Below are positions 1-8,389 of a DNA stretch of 52,744 nucleotides, one piece after another. Source of the stretch: Deltaproteobacteria bacterium (GTDB lineage Bacteria > SAR324 > JACQKK01); assembly GCA_029858505.1 (NCBI GenBank), contig JAOUEW010000011.1:1-52744 (forward strand). Direction: 5' to 3'. The first letter of the stretch is position 1; each line of letters opens with the position of its first letter. The translations under genes were made by a program, and so were the position numbers. Under the pieces are notes generated by a model. It was given only the letters and a program-made list of their open reading frames with translations, made no database searches and had not been told where the DNA came from.

Positions 1-2
1 TG

Positions 3-134
3 GCCCGGGCACTGAAAGACATGGAACCCTATCCGGGGCTCACCGGAATAACCCGCTTCCGCGCAGATGGCCAAGCCGATAAACGGACGCGGGTGTATTC
101 CATCAAGGGCCAGCGGGTCTCACCGGTATTGTAA
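3..134 (+). CDS. C-terminal end of a periplasmic binding-type protein (partial)
   Basis: The gene enters from the left edge; only the last 43 codons are visible, read in frame 3 and ending with TAA at 132-134. The visible peptide contains YPGLTGITRFRADGQADKRT followed by VYSIKGQRVSPVL. This resembles the end of type 1 periplasmic-binding folds (branched-chain amino-acid receptors and LpoA-type activators), where a GVTG-x-hFDxNGD-x-x-R segment precedes a final beta strand with a lysine-glycine turn. The assignment rests on that short motif alone, so the exact ligand or role cannot be given. Nothing downstream appears co-transcribed with it. Confidence 0.5.
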   Translation, partial: ARALKDMEPYPGLTGITRFRADGQADKRTRVYSIKGQRVSPVL

Positions 135-405
135 CCCCCTGAGAGATTTTTTTTTCACAACCGTATCCATTAGGTTGTTGTTGAAACCAGAGAGCAAGAG
201 CCCCAACAGAGATCGGGCACCTAGGGCGAAAACAACGGCGGGCTTAGGGGAATGATTTTGGGTAGAGAACCAAAAGGACGAAGAGGACTAAATTGTAGAA
301 TTGTTGAGGAATCAGAAGGAGTCAAGCGAAACGGAGGACAACCAGAGCAAAGCGCAGAATCGGGCGGGGCAATCAAACCACAAAAGATAAAAAAACGGTC
401 GCTGC
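135..405. other. Non-coding stretch between the first gene and the tandem repeat
   Basis: No convincing gene is seen. A T9 run at 149-157 follows a weak inverted repeat (TCTCA with TGAGA around 118-144) that could end the upstream gene, but the stem is short. Open frames crossing this stretch run into the tandem repeat and encode only its periodic translation. Confidence 0.4.
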
Positions 406-562
406 AACAAGGGAACAAGGGAACAAGGGAACAAGGGAACAAGGGAACAAGGGAACAAGGGAACAAGGGAACAAGGGAACAAGGGAACAAGGGAACAAGG
501 GAACAAGGGAACAAGGGAACAAGGGAACAAGGGAACAAGGGAACAGGGGAACAGGGGAACAA
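406..562. repeat. 8-bp tandem repeat array, about 19 units
   Basis: The unit AACAAGGG is repeated head to tail about 19 times. The last units change to AACAGGGG before the array ends. Since 8 is not a multiple of 3, all frames stay open and give an artificial 8-residue periodic peptide (GTREQGNK on the plus strand), so the overlapping open frames are not genes. Near-perfect identity among units suggests recent slippage-driven expansion. Confidence 0.93.
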
Positions 563-679
563 ATGAAGCGTTGGACGAACAGCACCCGTTCAAATCCATA
601 CGAAACTACATGCACCAATACGTTTAACATTTACCATTTAATATTTACCATTACTTAACTTTTCCAATTCAAGAGGGAG

Positions 680-751
680 TTGGGGCGCTAGGGATCGAAC
701 CTAGGAATGTCGGAATCAAAATCCGATGCCTTACCACTTGGCGACGCCCCA
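680..751 (-). tRNA. tRNA-Gln (anticodon UUG)
   Basis: Read on the minus strand the gene starts TGGGGCG and the acceptor stem closes with CGCCCCA. The anticodon stem TCGGA/TCCGA encloses the loop TTTTGAT, giving anticodon TTG. The T-arm has GGTTCGATCC. The 3' CCA is not encoded (the next bases are CTC). No clear terminator follows; the A/T-rich stretch at 600-660 contains ATTTACCATT twice. Confidence 0.95.
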
Positions 752-873
752 AGTTGCCACATGTAACCTTGCCACCCCCCACAAAAAAACCGCCAAGGTG
801 GGGAAAACCCGGCAAAAATTACTCATAAAAATGTAGAGTTACCCACTCGTTTTGTCAACCACGTACATCCACC

Positions 874-2382
874 ATGTTCCTTTCTCAACTGGCCGTTCAC
901 CCCATGGTTCGGGAAGCTTGGCTTCTGGAGGAGAACTTCTCCCTTCAGGCGGTCACGGCGGTATCGGGCCAAGCCTCACCAGAAAGGGCCTTCTATGCCC
1001 TGAAGGGATTCCATAGTGATGGCCACGATTACGTGGACCAGGCCCTCCAATTGGGGGCTTCCGTGCTGTTTCTCAGCAACGCCCAGGTTTACCAGCGGCT
1101 GGTCCACCATCCCCCCCAGGGGGTGCGGGGGATTTTCCGGGTGGATGAAGGACGAGCCCCCCTGGGACCCATTGCTGCTGCTGTGTATGGAGAACCCTCC
1201 CGCCGGTTACAGGTGTTGGGGGTCACCGGTACCAACGGAAAGACCACTGTTTCCCACTTAACCGCCCAAATCATGGAAGCCGCGGGCCAGCCCTGGGCGG
1301 TGGTAGGGGGGCTGGGCATGAAACGAGGGCAGGAACGATGGAACAGCGAGCGCACCACCCCAGAAGCCCCCGAAATACAGGCCTTCCTGGCCCATTGCCT
1401 GGCCCAGGGAGACAAAGGGGTAGCCATGGAAGTCAGCTCCATTGGCGTGGAATTAGACCGAACAGCGGGTCTTTGGTTCAAAGCCGCCGCCTACACCAAT
1501 CTGACCCAGGATCACCTGGATTTTCACCACACCATGGCCCGCTATCAGGCCATGAAAGAGCGATTGTTTCTTGAGTATCCCCTGGAAACCGCCGTGCTGA
1601 ACCTGGATGACCCCGTGGCTGCAGCGTTGGTCGCCCCAGCGGCCCACAGACACCGACGGGTCATCACCTTTTCCACGGGGGCCCAGGGAAAACTGGGGGC
1701 CGAACAGGTACGCATGGGGAAAACCGGCATGGCTGGCTGGTTGCGCTACGGGGAAGAGCGGGTTCCGTTCAAATCCAAGTTGCTGGGGCGGCACAATCTT
1801 TCCAACTTGTTGGCGTCCTTAGGGTTGGCCATGGCAGCCGGGTTGGGCTTTGAAGAGGCCGTTCTGGCTTCTACCCATGCAGTCCCCCCGCCAGGAAGGC
1901 TGGAACCGGTGGATTTGGGAACAGAATTTTTAGTGCTGGTTGACTACGCTCACACCCCCGACGCCCTGGAACAGGTCCTGATGGCCGCCAGAAGCGCCTG
2001 CCTGGGCCGCCTGATGGTGTTGTTCGGCTGCGGCGGGGACAGAGACCGGGACAAGCGCCCCCGCATGGGAGAGGCTGCCTATCGTCTGGCTGATATGGTC
2101 ATGCTCACCAGCGACAACCCCCGCGGCGAAGACCCGGAGGCCATTTTGGATCAGATTGAGGGGGGAATCCCCCTCAAGCAGGGAGACCTGGGAAAACGGG
2201 TGTTCCGGGTGCTGGACCGCGGGGAAGCCATTGACCAATGGCTTTCCATGGCCAAACCCGGAGATGTGGTGGTGTTGGCTGGCAAAGGCCATGAAACCAC
2301 CCAGGAAGCCCACGGCCAGAAAACCCCCTTCCACGATGCCACCAAGGCCCTAGAATGGGCCAAGAGGAATAAAGAAAGATAG
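874..2382 (+). CDS. murE: UDP-N-acetylmuramoyl-L-alanyl-D-glutamate:meso-DAP ligase
   Basis: Cytoplasmic Mur ligase that adds meso-diaminopimelate to UDP-MurNAc-Ala-Glu in peptidoglycan synthesis. The 502-residue protein has the Mur ligase N-domain, then the ATP loop GVTGTNGKTT at about residue 114, the central-domain NLTQDHLDFH segment at about 210, and the C-domain DNPRGEDP motif at about 415. DNPR is the meso-DAP specificity signature and separates this enzyme from lysine-adding MurE. GKGHE near the C-terminus is also typical. It stands alone, without the usual dcw neighbours (murF, mraY, ftsI), and is followed by a tRNA cluster on the other strand. Start chosen at the first ATG of the long frame; no strong ribosome site is visible. 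Confidence 0.95.
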   Translation: MFLSQLAVHPMVREAWLLEENFSLQAVTAVSGQASPERAFYALKGFHSDGHDYVDQALQLGASVLFLSNAQVYQRLVHHPPQGVRGIFRVDEGRAPLGPIAAAVYGEPSRRLQVLGVTGTNGKTTVSHLTAQIMEAAGQPWAVVGGLGMKRGQERWNSERTTPEAPEIQAFLAHCLAQGDKGVAMEVSSIGVELDRTAGLWFKAAAYTNLTQDHLDFHHTMARYQAMKERLFLEYPLETAVLNLDDPVAAALVAPAAHRHRRVITFSTGAQGKLGAEQVRMGKTGMAGWLRYGEERVPFKSKLLGRHNLSNLLASLGLAMAAGLGFEEAVLASTHAVPPPGRLEPVDLGTEFLVLVDYAHTPDALEQVLMAARSACLGRLMVLFGCGGDRDRDKRPRMGEAAYRLADMVMLTSDNPRGEDPEAILDQIEGGIPLKQGDLGKRVFRVLDRGEAIDQWLSMAKPGDVVVLAGKGHETTQEAHGQKTPFHDATKALEWAKRNKER

Positions 2383-2658
2383 ACCATCAGAGATTTTTTT
2401 TGAGATCCAATATGGTCTAATGCTTTCAAGTTTTACGCTAAAAACATGGGTTGGGTGGAATATTTTGAGATGTGTGCAGCCTGGGCTTTTGGCTCAACCA
2501 TCGGACGGCATCGCAGGTGGGGGAGCGATTTTTGTGGACGTTAAGGGGGGTAATTTGACCCTATATCAAAAATCTATCAAATCGATCAAAGTCGCGTGGT
2601 TTAATGTGTTTACTGCGACAGTAGTGAATTTTCTGCCGTTGGGGGCAGGAGTAACAAA
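2383..2658. other. Intergenic stretch with an 8-bp inverted repeat
   Basis: TAGACCAT at 2380-2387 (overlapping the murE stop) is matched by ATGGTCTA at 2412-2419, enclosing a T-rich loop. It may help end murE transcription, although the T run lies inside the loop rather than after the stem. An 86-codon frame at 2420-2680 has no recognisable motif and runs into the tRNA-Lys terminator, so I do not call it a gene. Confidence 0.4.
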
Positions 2659-2689
2659 CAAAAAACCCATGCGTTATTAGGCGCATGGG
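2659..2689 (-). terminator. Intrinsic terminator of tRNA-Lys
   Basis: On the minus strand a perfect 8-bp stem CCCATGCG / CGCATGGG with an 8-nt loop is followed directly by a run of six T. It lies 11 bp past the tRNA-Lys 3' end. Confidence 0.85.
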
Positions 2690-2699
2690 ATTGTGGGTA

Positions 2700-2772
2700 T
2701 GAGCCGGCCGGGATTTGAACCCGGGACCCACTGATTAAAAGTCAGTTGCTCTACCAACTGAGCTACCGGCCC
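2700..2772 (-). tRNA. tRNA-Lys (anticodon UUU)
   Basis: Minus strand. The acceptor GGGCCGG pairs with CCGGCTC through one G-U pair. D-arm AGCTCAGTTGGTAGAGC, anticodon loop CTTTTAA (anticodon TTT), T-arm with GGTTCAAATCC. CCA is not encoded. It lies 64 bp downstream of tRNA-Glu on the same strand, each with its own terminator. Confidence 0.96.
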
Positions 2773-2798
2773 GAAGCACTTTCGGTAAAAACCAGCTT

Positions 2799-2832
2799 AA
2801 AAAAAATCCGGATCGATGCGGCATGATCCGGA
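2799..2832 (-). terminator. Intrinsic terminator of tRNA-Glu
   Basis: On the minus strand TCCGGAT pairs with ATCCGGA around a 12-nt loop, followed by T8. It lies just past the tRNA-Glu 3' end at 2837. Confidence 0.85.
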
Positions 2833-2836
2833 AAAG

Positions 2837-2910
2837 CATCCCCAACGGGATTTGAACCCGTGTCGCCGCCTTGAAAGAGCGGTGTCCTAGGCCAGCTAGA
2901 CGATGGGGAC
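2837..2910 (-). tRNA. tRNA-Glu (anticodon UUC)
   Basis: Minus strand. Acceptor GTCCCCA with TGGGGAT (G-U at the first pair), anticodon stem-loop with CTTTCAA (anticodon TTC), T-arm CGGGTTCAAATCCCG, discriminator G. CCA is not encoded. Confidence 0.96.
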
Positions 2911-2993
2911 GTGCTGGGTACGTCAACAAGAAAGGGTAGAGAGGAAGGAGAGGGTTGTCAAGGGTTTCAATTCCCTCCCCGTAAAAAACTTTT

Positions 2994-4223
2994 CTATTTG
3001 ATTTCGATGGCCAACAAGGTGATGTCATCCTCCAAAGCTTCTGGGCGGATTAAAAAAGCCATCAGGTCGTCCAGCAGGGCTGTAATCATTTCCTGCACGG
3101 GGAGCTGCCGATGGAGGGATAGGCTGGAGGAAACCCGCTGCATTCCATAGCTTTCGCCTTCTGGGTTGGTTCCCTCGTACACGCCATCGGTGTAAAAGAA
3201 CACCCGGTCCCCCGGCCCAAGATTCAAGGTACTTGTTTCAAATTGGGCATCGGGGAAGAACCCCAGAAAGGTTGATTGAGGCTCGACCTCAATCACTTTA
3301 TCCTCTCCCTTGCGAAACAAAAACACTGGGGGGTGGCCGCCGCTGGCGTAAGCCATGGTTTTGGCTTCAAAATCGAACAATACGTAAAACACGGTCACAA
3401 ACCCAGACATCAAATAATTTTGCAGCTCACGATTCATTTGAGACAGCAGATGCCCAGGGTCTGGGTTGCGGAAGTAGTTGTTGCGGAAGGATATTTTAGT
3501 CATGGCCGTAATAAACGCCGCGCCTACCCCGTGCCCGCACACATCGGCAATGATAATCCCTAATTTTTTCCCGTCATCCAGTTCCACCACGTCAAAAAAA
3601 TCCCCCCCCACCCGATCCAGGGGAATGTAACGAGCCTCTAAATCAAATCGTGGATTGGAGGGCAGATCATGGGGCAGCAACGCCTGCTGCACGGTGCGGG
3701 CGGCTTCCAAATCCGCGGTCAATTGGTCGTTCCGTGCTTTGAGCAGGGCGTTTTTCAGCACGACTTCTCGCTGCAACCGCCGCAGACGAAGGTGGTTCCG
3801 CACCCGGGCCATCAATTCGTCGAAGTTAAACGGCTTGGTGATGTAGTCATCGGCCCCCAGGTCCAGTCCAGCCACTTTTTTGGCCGTTTGCCCCTCTGCC
3901 GAAATCAGAATCATCGACAGGTCGGACAAGGCGGGGTTTTCCCGAACGGCCTTCAGCAGTTCTAGCCCATTCATGCGGGGCATCATCACATCCGACAGCA
4001 CCAGTTCAATGTCTGGGGTCGTGCGAAGAATGTTCAGGGCTTCCTCGCCATCTGGCGCGGTGAAAATAATGTAGTTTTGCTTTTTCAAGTAAAACTGAAC
4101 TATCCGCAGAATGTCTGGGTCATCATCCACCACCAGCACGGAAGGAGTTTTTACATCCAGGACATCCTGGAAGGTGGTTTCCCCCGAAGATTCGTTTGGA
4201 TGGGTGACCAGCGCACTTTTCAC
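2994..4223 (-). CDS. Response regulator with C-terminal PP2C-type (RsbU/SpoIIE) phosphatase
   Basis: A 409-residue cytoplasmic output protein. REC domain at about residues 27-145: acidic pair D33/D34, phospho-acceptor D78 in LVLSDVMMPRMNG, and Lys in ITKPF. A coiled linker (about 150-190) containing LEAARTVQQALLP is followed by a SpoIIE/RsbU phosphatase with metal-binding GGDFFDV, DVCGHGV and, near the end, EDDITLLAI. Such proteins typically dephosphorylate an anti-sigma-antagonist protein in response to REC phosphorylation; no partner kinase or STAS gene is adjacent. I place the start at GTG 4223 because AGGAG lies 7 nt upstream. An ATG 61 codons earlier would add a low-complexity stretch that does not look coding. 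Confidence 0.9.
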   Translation of the reverse strand: MKSALVTHPNESSGETTFQDVLDVKTPSVLVVDDDPDILRIVQFYLKKQNYIIFTAPDGEEALNILRTTPDIELVLSDVMMPRMNGLELLKAVRENPALSDLSMILISAEGQTAKKVAGLDLGADDYITKPFNFDELMARVRNHLRLRRLQREVVLKNALLKARNDQLTADLEAARTVQQALLPHDLPSNPRFDLEARYIPLDRVGGDFFDVVELDDGKKLGIIIADVCGHGVGAAFITAMTKISFRNNYFRNPDPGHLLSQMNRELQNYLMSGFVTVFYVLFDFEAKTMAYASGGHPPVFLFRKGEDKVIEVEPQSTFLGFFPDAQFETSTLNLGPGDRVFFYTDGVYEGTNPEGESYGMQRVSSSLSLHRQLPVQEMITALLDDLMAFLIRPEALEDDITLLAIEIK

Positions 4224-4463
4224 GTGAAGGCTCCTGTTTTTTGACCCGAGTAGAGAATGTGTCAATTCTAGGCTAGATGTTGGCCATTTTCCAGTTCTTT
4301 TCTGCGGTTCTGTGCCCCAAAGTTTACCCAAACACCCCGGCAGGCCCCCCTTCGAATTGTTGAATTGCCATCCCCCCTTCCATCCCTTAAAATAGAACCC
4401 ATTCATGGCGCCGCCTGAACTGTTTCCATCGGCGCTGGTTTCTTTGGTTTCCCTTTATTCCGG

Positions 4464-5573
4464 ATGCCCCCCATGAGCATGATTCCCATCGCCGATACCC
4501 GCCTGACGCCCCAAGAAATCGAAGCCGCCACCCGGGTTCTGCGCTCGGGGGCCCTGCGTCAGGGGCCGGAATGCGAGGGGTTGGAAAAGGAGTTTTGCGC
4601 CCGGACTGGGGCCCCCCACGGAGTGGTTTCCTCCAACGGCTCCACGGCCCTGCACCTGGCCTACACCACGTTTTTACAGCCGGGAGACGAGGTATTGGTG
4701 CCAGCCTTCACTTTTATCGCCACGGCCAGCATGGTGGCGGTGGCGGGCGGAACCCCCGTGTTCGTGGATGTTCACCGGGAAACGTTTCTAATGGACATGA
4801 CCGACGCCGAACGCAAGATTACCCCCAAAACCAAGGCCATTTCCCCCGTGCACCTGTTCGGCAATGTGTGTGATGTGGACCAGGTGATGTCCTTCGCCGC
4901 CCGGCATAAGCTAAAAGTGGTCTGGGACGCGGCCCAAGCCCACATGGCCCAATGGAAGGGGAAAGACGTGGGGGGGTTCGGAGATTTCGTGGGGTATTCT
5001 TTTTACCCCACCAAAAACATGTTCACCGGCGAGGGAGGCATCACCTTAACCCCCCATGCCGCCGCCGCCCAAGCCATGCGTGATTACCGTTCCCATGGCC
5101 AGACCGGCCCCTACTACCACACCAGCATCGGCCATAATTTTCGCATGACCGACGTTGAAGCGGCCATTGGCCGTGAAATGCTGAAACGGCTGGATGCCAT
5201 GAATGCCGCCCGTCAGCGCAACGCCGCCATTTTAAACGAGACCCTGAACAAACTCCCCGGAATCTCCCCCCAACAACCCACCGCTGGTGCCACCCATGTG
5301 TGGCACCAATACTGCGCGGTGGTAGAGCCGGAGGCCTTCGGCATGAACCGGGATGAATTGGGGGCGAAACTAAAGGAAAAAGGGGTTACCACGGGTGTTC
5401 ACTACCCCCGGGGGTTGCACCAGCAGCCTGCCTTTGAAAAAACTGCCGGGAAACTCTCCCTGCCTGGAACGGAATACCTGGCCCAGCGAATCATTGCCCT
5501 CCCCGTTCACCATGGGCTTTCCGAACAAGAGGCCCAACAGGTGGCCAAAGCGGTGGCGGCCTGTCGGCCATAA
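4464..5573 (+). CDS. DegT/DnrJ/EryC1-family PLP-dependent aminotransferase
   Basis: A 369-residue protein of the sugar aminotransferase fold-type I family (ArnB/PseC/WecE-like). Visible features: SSNGSTALHLA (phosphate-binding loop), VPAFTFIATASMV, WDAAQAH with the pyridine-N-binding Asp155, and YSFYPTKNMFTGEGG with the Schiff-base Lys184. The C-terminus has the usual GVHYPRGLHQQPAF segment that contributes to the dimeric active site. These enzymes transfer an amino group from glutamate to a keto-sugar nucleotide for surface-polysaccharide synthesis. No sugar-pathway neighbours are present, so the substrate is unknown. Two later in-frame ATGs (codons 4 and 6) are possible starts. It converges on the hybrid kinase, with 17 bp between stop codons. 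Confidence 0.88.
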   Translation: MPPMSMIPIADTRLTPQEIEAATRVLRSGALRQGPECEGLEKEFCARTGAPHGVVSSNGSTALHLAYTTFLQPGDEVLVPAFTFIATASMVAVAGGTPVFVDVHRETFLMDMTDAERKITPKTKAISPVHLFGNVCDVDQVMSFAARHKLKVVWDAAQAHMAQWKGKDVGGFGDFVGYSFYPTKNMFTGEGGITLTPHAAAAQAMRDYRSHGQTGPYYHTSIGHNFRMTDVEAAIGREMLKRLDAMNAARQRNAAILNETLNKLPGISPQQPTAGATHVWHQYCAVVEPEAFGMNRDELGAKLKEKGVTTGVHYPRGLHQQPAFEKTAGKLSLPGTEYLAQRIIALPVHHGLSEQEAQQVAKAVAACRP

Positions 5574-5590
5574 CCGTGGGGCTTAGGCGC

Positions 5591-8389
5591 TCAAGGAATC
5601 TGCTGGAAGATTTGCGTTAATTCGTTTTCCTGAAAGGTTTTCGCCAATTCTTGAACCCTGAGGAGAAACCGGCTCGTCTCCGGATCCGGGTGCTTGGTTT
5701 CCAGCCCATGGGCCAACGCCGCCATTTGGTTCAGGTCCCCGATCAGCAAAGCCTTGCGAAATTGTTTCTTTTCCTTCTCCGTAAGAACCTTTCCCACCTG
5801 CGCCAAATCCAAAGGCGTTTGCTCATCCCGCTGATGATCAGCAGCCAGCGTCTCAAACGTAAAGCTCACCTTCAGGCAATCCGCCAATGCTTGGAAAATG
5901 CTTTCCTCCCGGTAGGGCTTGGTCACCACGGCATTGAACCCATGGCTGGTTAAGCGCCTCATGTCTTCGGCCCAGGCGCTGGCGGTGAAGGCAACCACCG
6001 GCAGGTCTTTGATTTCCGGGTTCGCCCGAATGGCCTGAAGCACTTCGATTCCATTTTTAATCGGCATATTGATGTCTAAGAAAATCAGATCGGGCTGAAA
6101 CACGGGAAGATCCCGCAGGGCCTGCTCTCCATGCTCGGATTCTTTGGCCACAAAACCCACGCTATGCAGCAATTGGCTTAAAGCATGGCGGGCCCTCCAG
6201 TCGTCGTCCACCACCAGCACCCGCCACGTGTCCGTTCCCACCAACCCGGTCACTCGTTTTCCACGGATATTCCGGTCCTTAAATTCCGCTTGTACCGGCA
6301 TCAAGGGAATGCTGAAATAAAATTCCGCTCCTTCTCCAGGCCGGCTGATCACTTCCAGTTTTCCGCCCAACCCATCCACGATTCTAGACGAGATGGACAA
6401 CCCTAGCCCCACCCCACCTTCCACGCTGGTGTGGGGTACCTGCTGAAAGGGCTCCATGATTTTTTCTTGGAACTCCAGGGGGATCCCCATGCCGGAGTCT
6501 TTCACGGAAAATCTTCCTTTGCCGTTTTCCATCCGGGCGCTCAATACAATTTCTCCCTGGGTGGTAAATTTGACCGCATTGCCCAGCAGGTTGATCAATA
6601 CCTGACGAAGCTTGCCTTTGTCGCCATGGATAAACATGGGCAGGTTACCGTCAAATTGATGGGTAAACGCCAGCCCCTTTTCCGCGCAGCGTAAAGTAAA
6701 CAGGTCCACCATGCCAGTCAACAATTCCGGCAGGTTAAAGTCCTCTTGTTTTAGTTCAAATTTTCCCGCTTCAATCTTGCTGATATCCAGCACTTCGTTG
6801 ATTAATTCCAACAGATGGTGGCCGCTGTTCGCGATGACCCCAATGTTCTTCCGTTGCTGGGCGGATAGCGAGGCATCCCGCAGCAGCAACTGGGCGAACC
6901 CCAATATTCCGTTCAGCGGAGTACGCAACTCGTGGCTCATGTTCGACAGAAACCGGTCTTTGGCCTTGTTGGCCTCCAGCATTTGCACACGGGTTTCATG
7001 AATTTCGGTCAGGTCGTGAACCACCGCCGTGAAGAACTGCCGGGTACCCCGCCAAACCTCCGACACGGCCAGATAAAGGGGGAAGGTGGTCCCGTCCTTC
7101 CGCAGGGCGGTCACCTCCCGGGCAATGCCGATAATTCGTTTGTGTCCGGTTTTCAGGTAGGCCTCCAAATAGCCATCGTGGCGCCCGCGCTCGGGTTCGG
7201 GCATCAACATTTTTACGTTTTGACCCATGGTCTCCCCCAGGTCATACCCAAACATGCGCTGAGCGGCCTTATTAAACGTTTCAATCGTCCCAGATGCATC
7301 AATGGTAATAATCCCATCCACGGCGTTGCCCAAAATGTTCGCTAGGTAGGCCTGGCTTTCCGCCAACGCCTGCTCCGCTTTCTTTCGGTCGGTCACATCG
7401 AACACGGTAGATTGAATGACTTCCTGGCGGTCCCAAGTAACCTTACGGGAAAATATTTCCACGGTCATGGGAGTGCCATCCTTGCGAAAACTCCTGGCCT
7501 CATAACGAACCATGTTTTGTTCCCCTCGGTACAGCGACTTGGCGGCCTCGTTGACCATATGATAATCCTCTGGGGCAACACGGTCCAAGGCATTGGGCAG
7601 CACCAGCATTTCCAACGCAGACTTAAAACCAAACATGGACACCAAGGCCGGGTTGACGAACAAAATCTTTCCCCGTGAGGTAATCATCATTCCTTGGAGA
7701 GACCCTTCAATCAGGTTTTCCAAGCGATGGCGGCTTTCCCGCAATTCCTCCTCCACCCGTTTCCGGTCGGTAATGTCGGTGGTCACCACTTGCAGGGCGG
7801 GCCTCCCCTCCCATTGAATTTTCATGATCCGGTTTTCTCGCCAGATCATTTTCCCATCCTTGGTGACGGCCTGAAACTCATAGGTGGTGGGGCCTTCCCG
7901 GTCCTCCAGGCAGGCGGCATTGTAAGACACCACCCGCTCTCTTTCATGCAGGGCCATGAGATCGGTCAGAGAAGGCATCTCCATCACCTCTCCCACAGAT
8001 TCAAAACCGTGCATTTGGGCAAAGGCTTGGTTCACAAACAAGGGGCTGTGTCGGCGGTGAATCACAATCCCCAATACCGATCCTTCCACCAGGTCCCGGT
8101 ACCGTCCCTCGGTTTCAAGCAGGGTGCTGTGAATGCGGTCCAATTGCCCCACCCGGCGGCGGAACAAAAATATCACTCCGGTAGTAATCAAAAAGAGAAG
8201 AATCCCAACGACATCCCCCCACCGATCCAAGTTTGCCATCACCCAAGAAGAATACTTCGCCAAGAACACTTCATGAAACCGTTCCACCCCAAAGCCCACC
8301 AAAACAGCTGGGATATACCAACCCAGTTCCCCCACCCAATTGGATAAGCGACTTTTTTGCTGTGCTACTGATGGTAGAGAGCGTTTCAT
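5591..8389 (-). CDS. Membrane hybrid histidine kinase with three PAS domains and a receiver
   Basis: A 932-residue inner-membrane sensor. Two predicted membrane segments lie near residues 23-43 and 57-77 (WGDVVGILLFLITTGVIFLF). Three PAS modules follow, each closing with a PAC-type VTTDITDRKR, TVFDVTDRKK or AVVHDLTEIH. HisKA has the phospho-acceptor His in NMSHELRTPLNGILG. HATPase_c has NLLGNAVKFT, KDSGMGIP and GVGLGLSI. REC begins at WRVLVVDDD, with Asp in LIFLDINMPIKNG and Lys in VTKPY. A C-terminal tail of about 80 residues is unassigned and shows no clear Hpt histidine. Its start codon overlaps the epmB stop (ATGA), so the two are translationally coupled. No dedicated response regulator adjoins it. 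Confidence 0.93.
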   Translation of the reverse strand: MKRSLPSVAQQKSRLSNWVGELGWYIPAVLVGFGVERFHEVFLAKYSSWVMANLDRWGDVVGILLFLITTGVIFLFRRRVGQLDRIHSTLLETEGRYRDLVEGSVLGIVIHRRHSPLFVNQAFAQMHGFESVGEVMEMPSLTDLMALHERERVVSYNAACLEDREGPTTYEFQAVTKDGKMIWRENRIMKIQWEGRPALQVVTTDITDRKRVEEELRESRHRLENLIEGSLQGMMITSRGKILFVNPALVSMFGFKSALEMLVLPNALDRVAPEDYHMVNEAAKSLYRGEQNMVRYEARSFRKDGTPMTVEIFSRKVTWDRQEVIQSTVFDVTDRKKAEQALAESQAYLANILGNAVDGIITIDASGTIETFNKAAQRMFGYDLGETMGQNVKMLMPEPERGRHDGYLEAYLKTGHKRIIGIAREVTALRKDGTTFPLYLAVSEVWRGTRQFFTAVVHDLTEIHETRVQMLEANKAKDRFLSNMSHELRTPLNGILGFAQLLLRDASLSAQQRKNIGVIANSGHHLLELINEVLDISKIEAGKFELKQEDFNLPELLTGMVDLFTLRCAEKGLAFTHQFDGNLPMFIHGDKGKLRQVLINLLGNAVKFTTQGEIVLSARMENGKGRFSVKDSGMGIPLEFQEKIMEPFQQVPHTSVEGGVGLGLSISSRIVDGLGGKLEVISRPGEGAEFYFSIPLMPVQAEFKDRNIRGKRVTGLVGTDTWRVLVVDDDWRARHALSQLLHSVGFVAKESEHGEQALRDLPVFQPDLIFLDINMPIKNGIEVLQAIRANPEIKDLPVVAFTASAWAEDMRRLTSHGFNAVVTKPYREESIFQALADCLKVSFTFETLAADHQRDEQTPLDLAQVGKVLTEKEKKQFRKALLIGDLNQMAALAHGLETKHPDPETSRFLLRVQELAKTFQENELTQIFQQIP

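Noticed and set aside
221-630. Several overlapping open frames across 221-630
   Set aside because: They only translate the 8-bp tandem repeat, which lacks stops in all frames.
2420-2680. 86-codon frame between murE and tRNA-Lys
   Set aside because: No motif, no ribosome site, and it overlaps the tRNA-Lys terminator.
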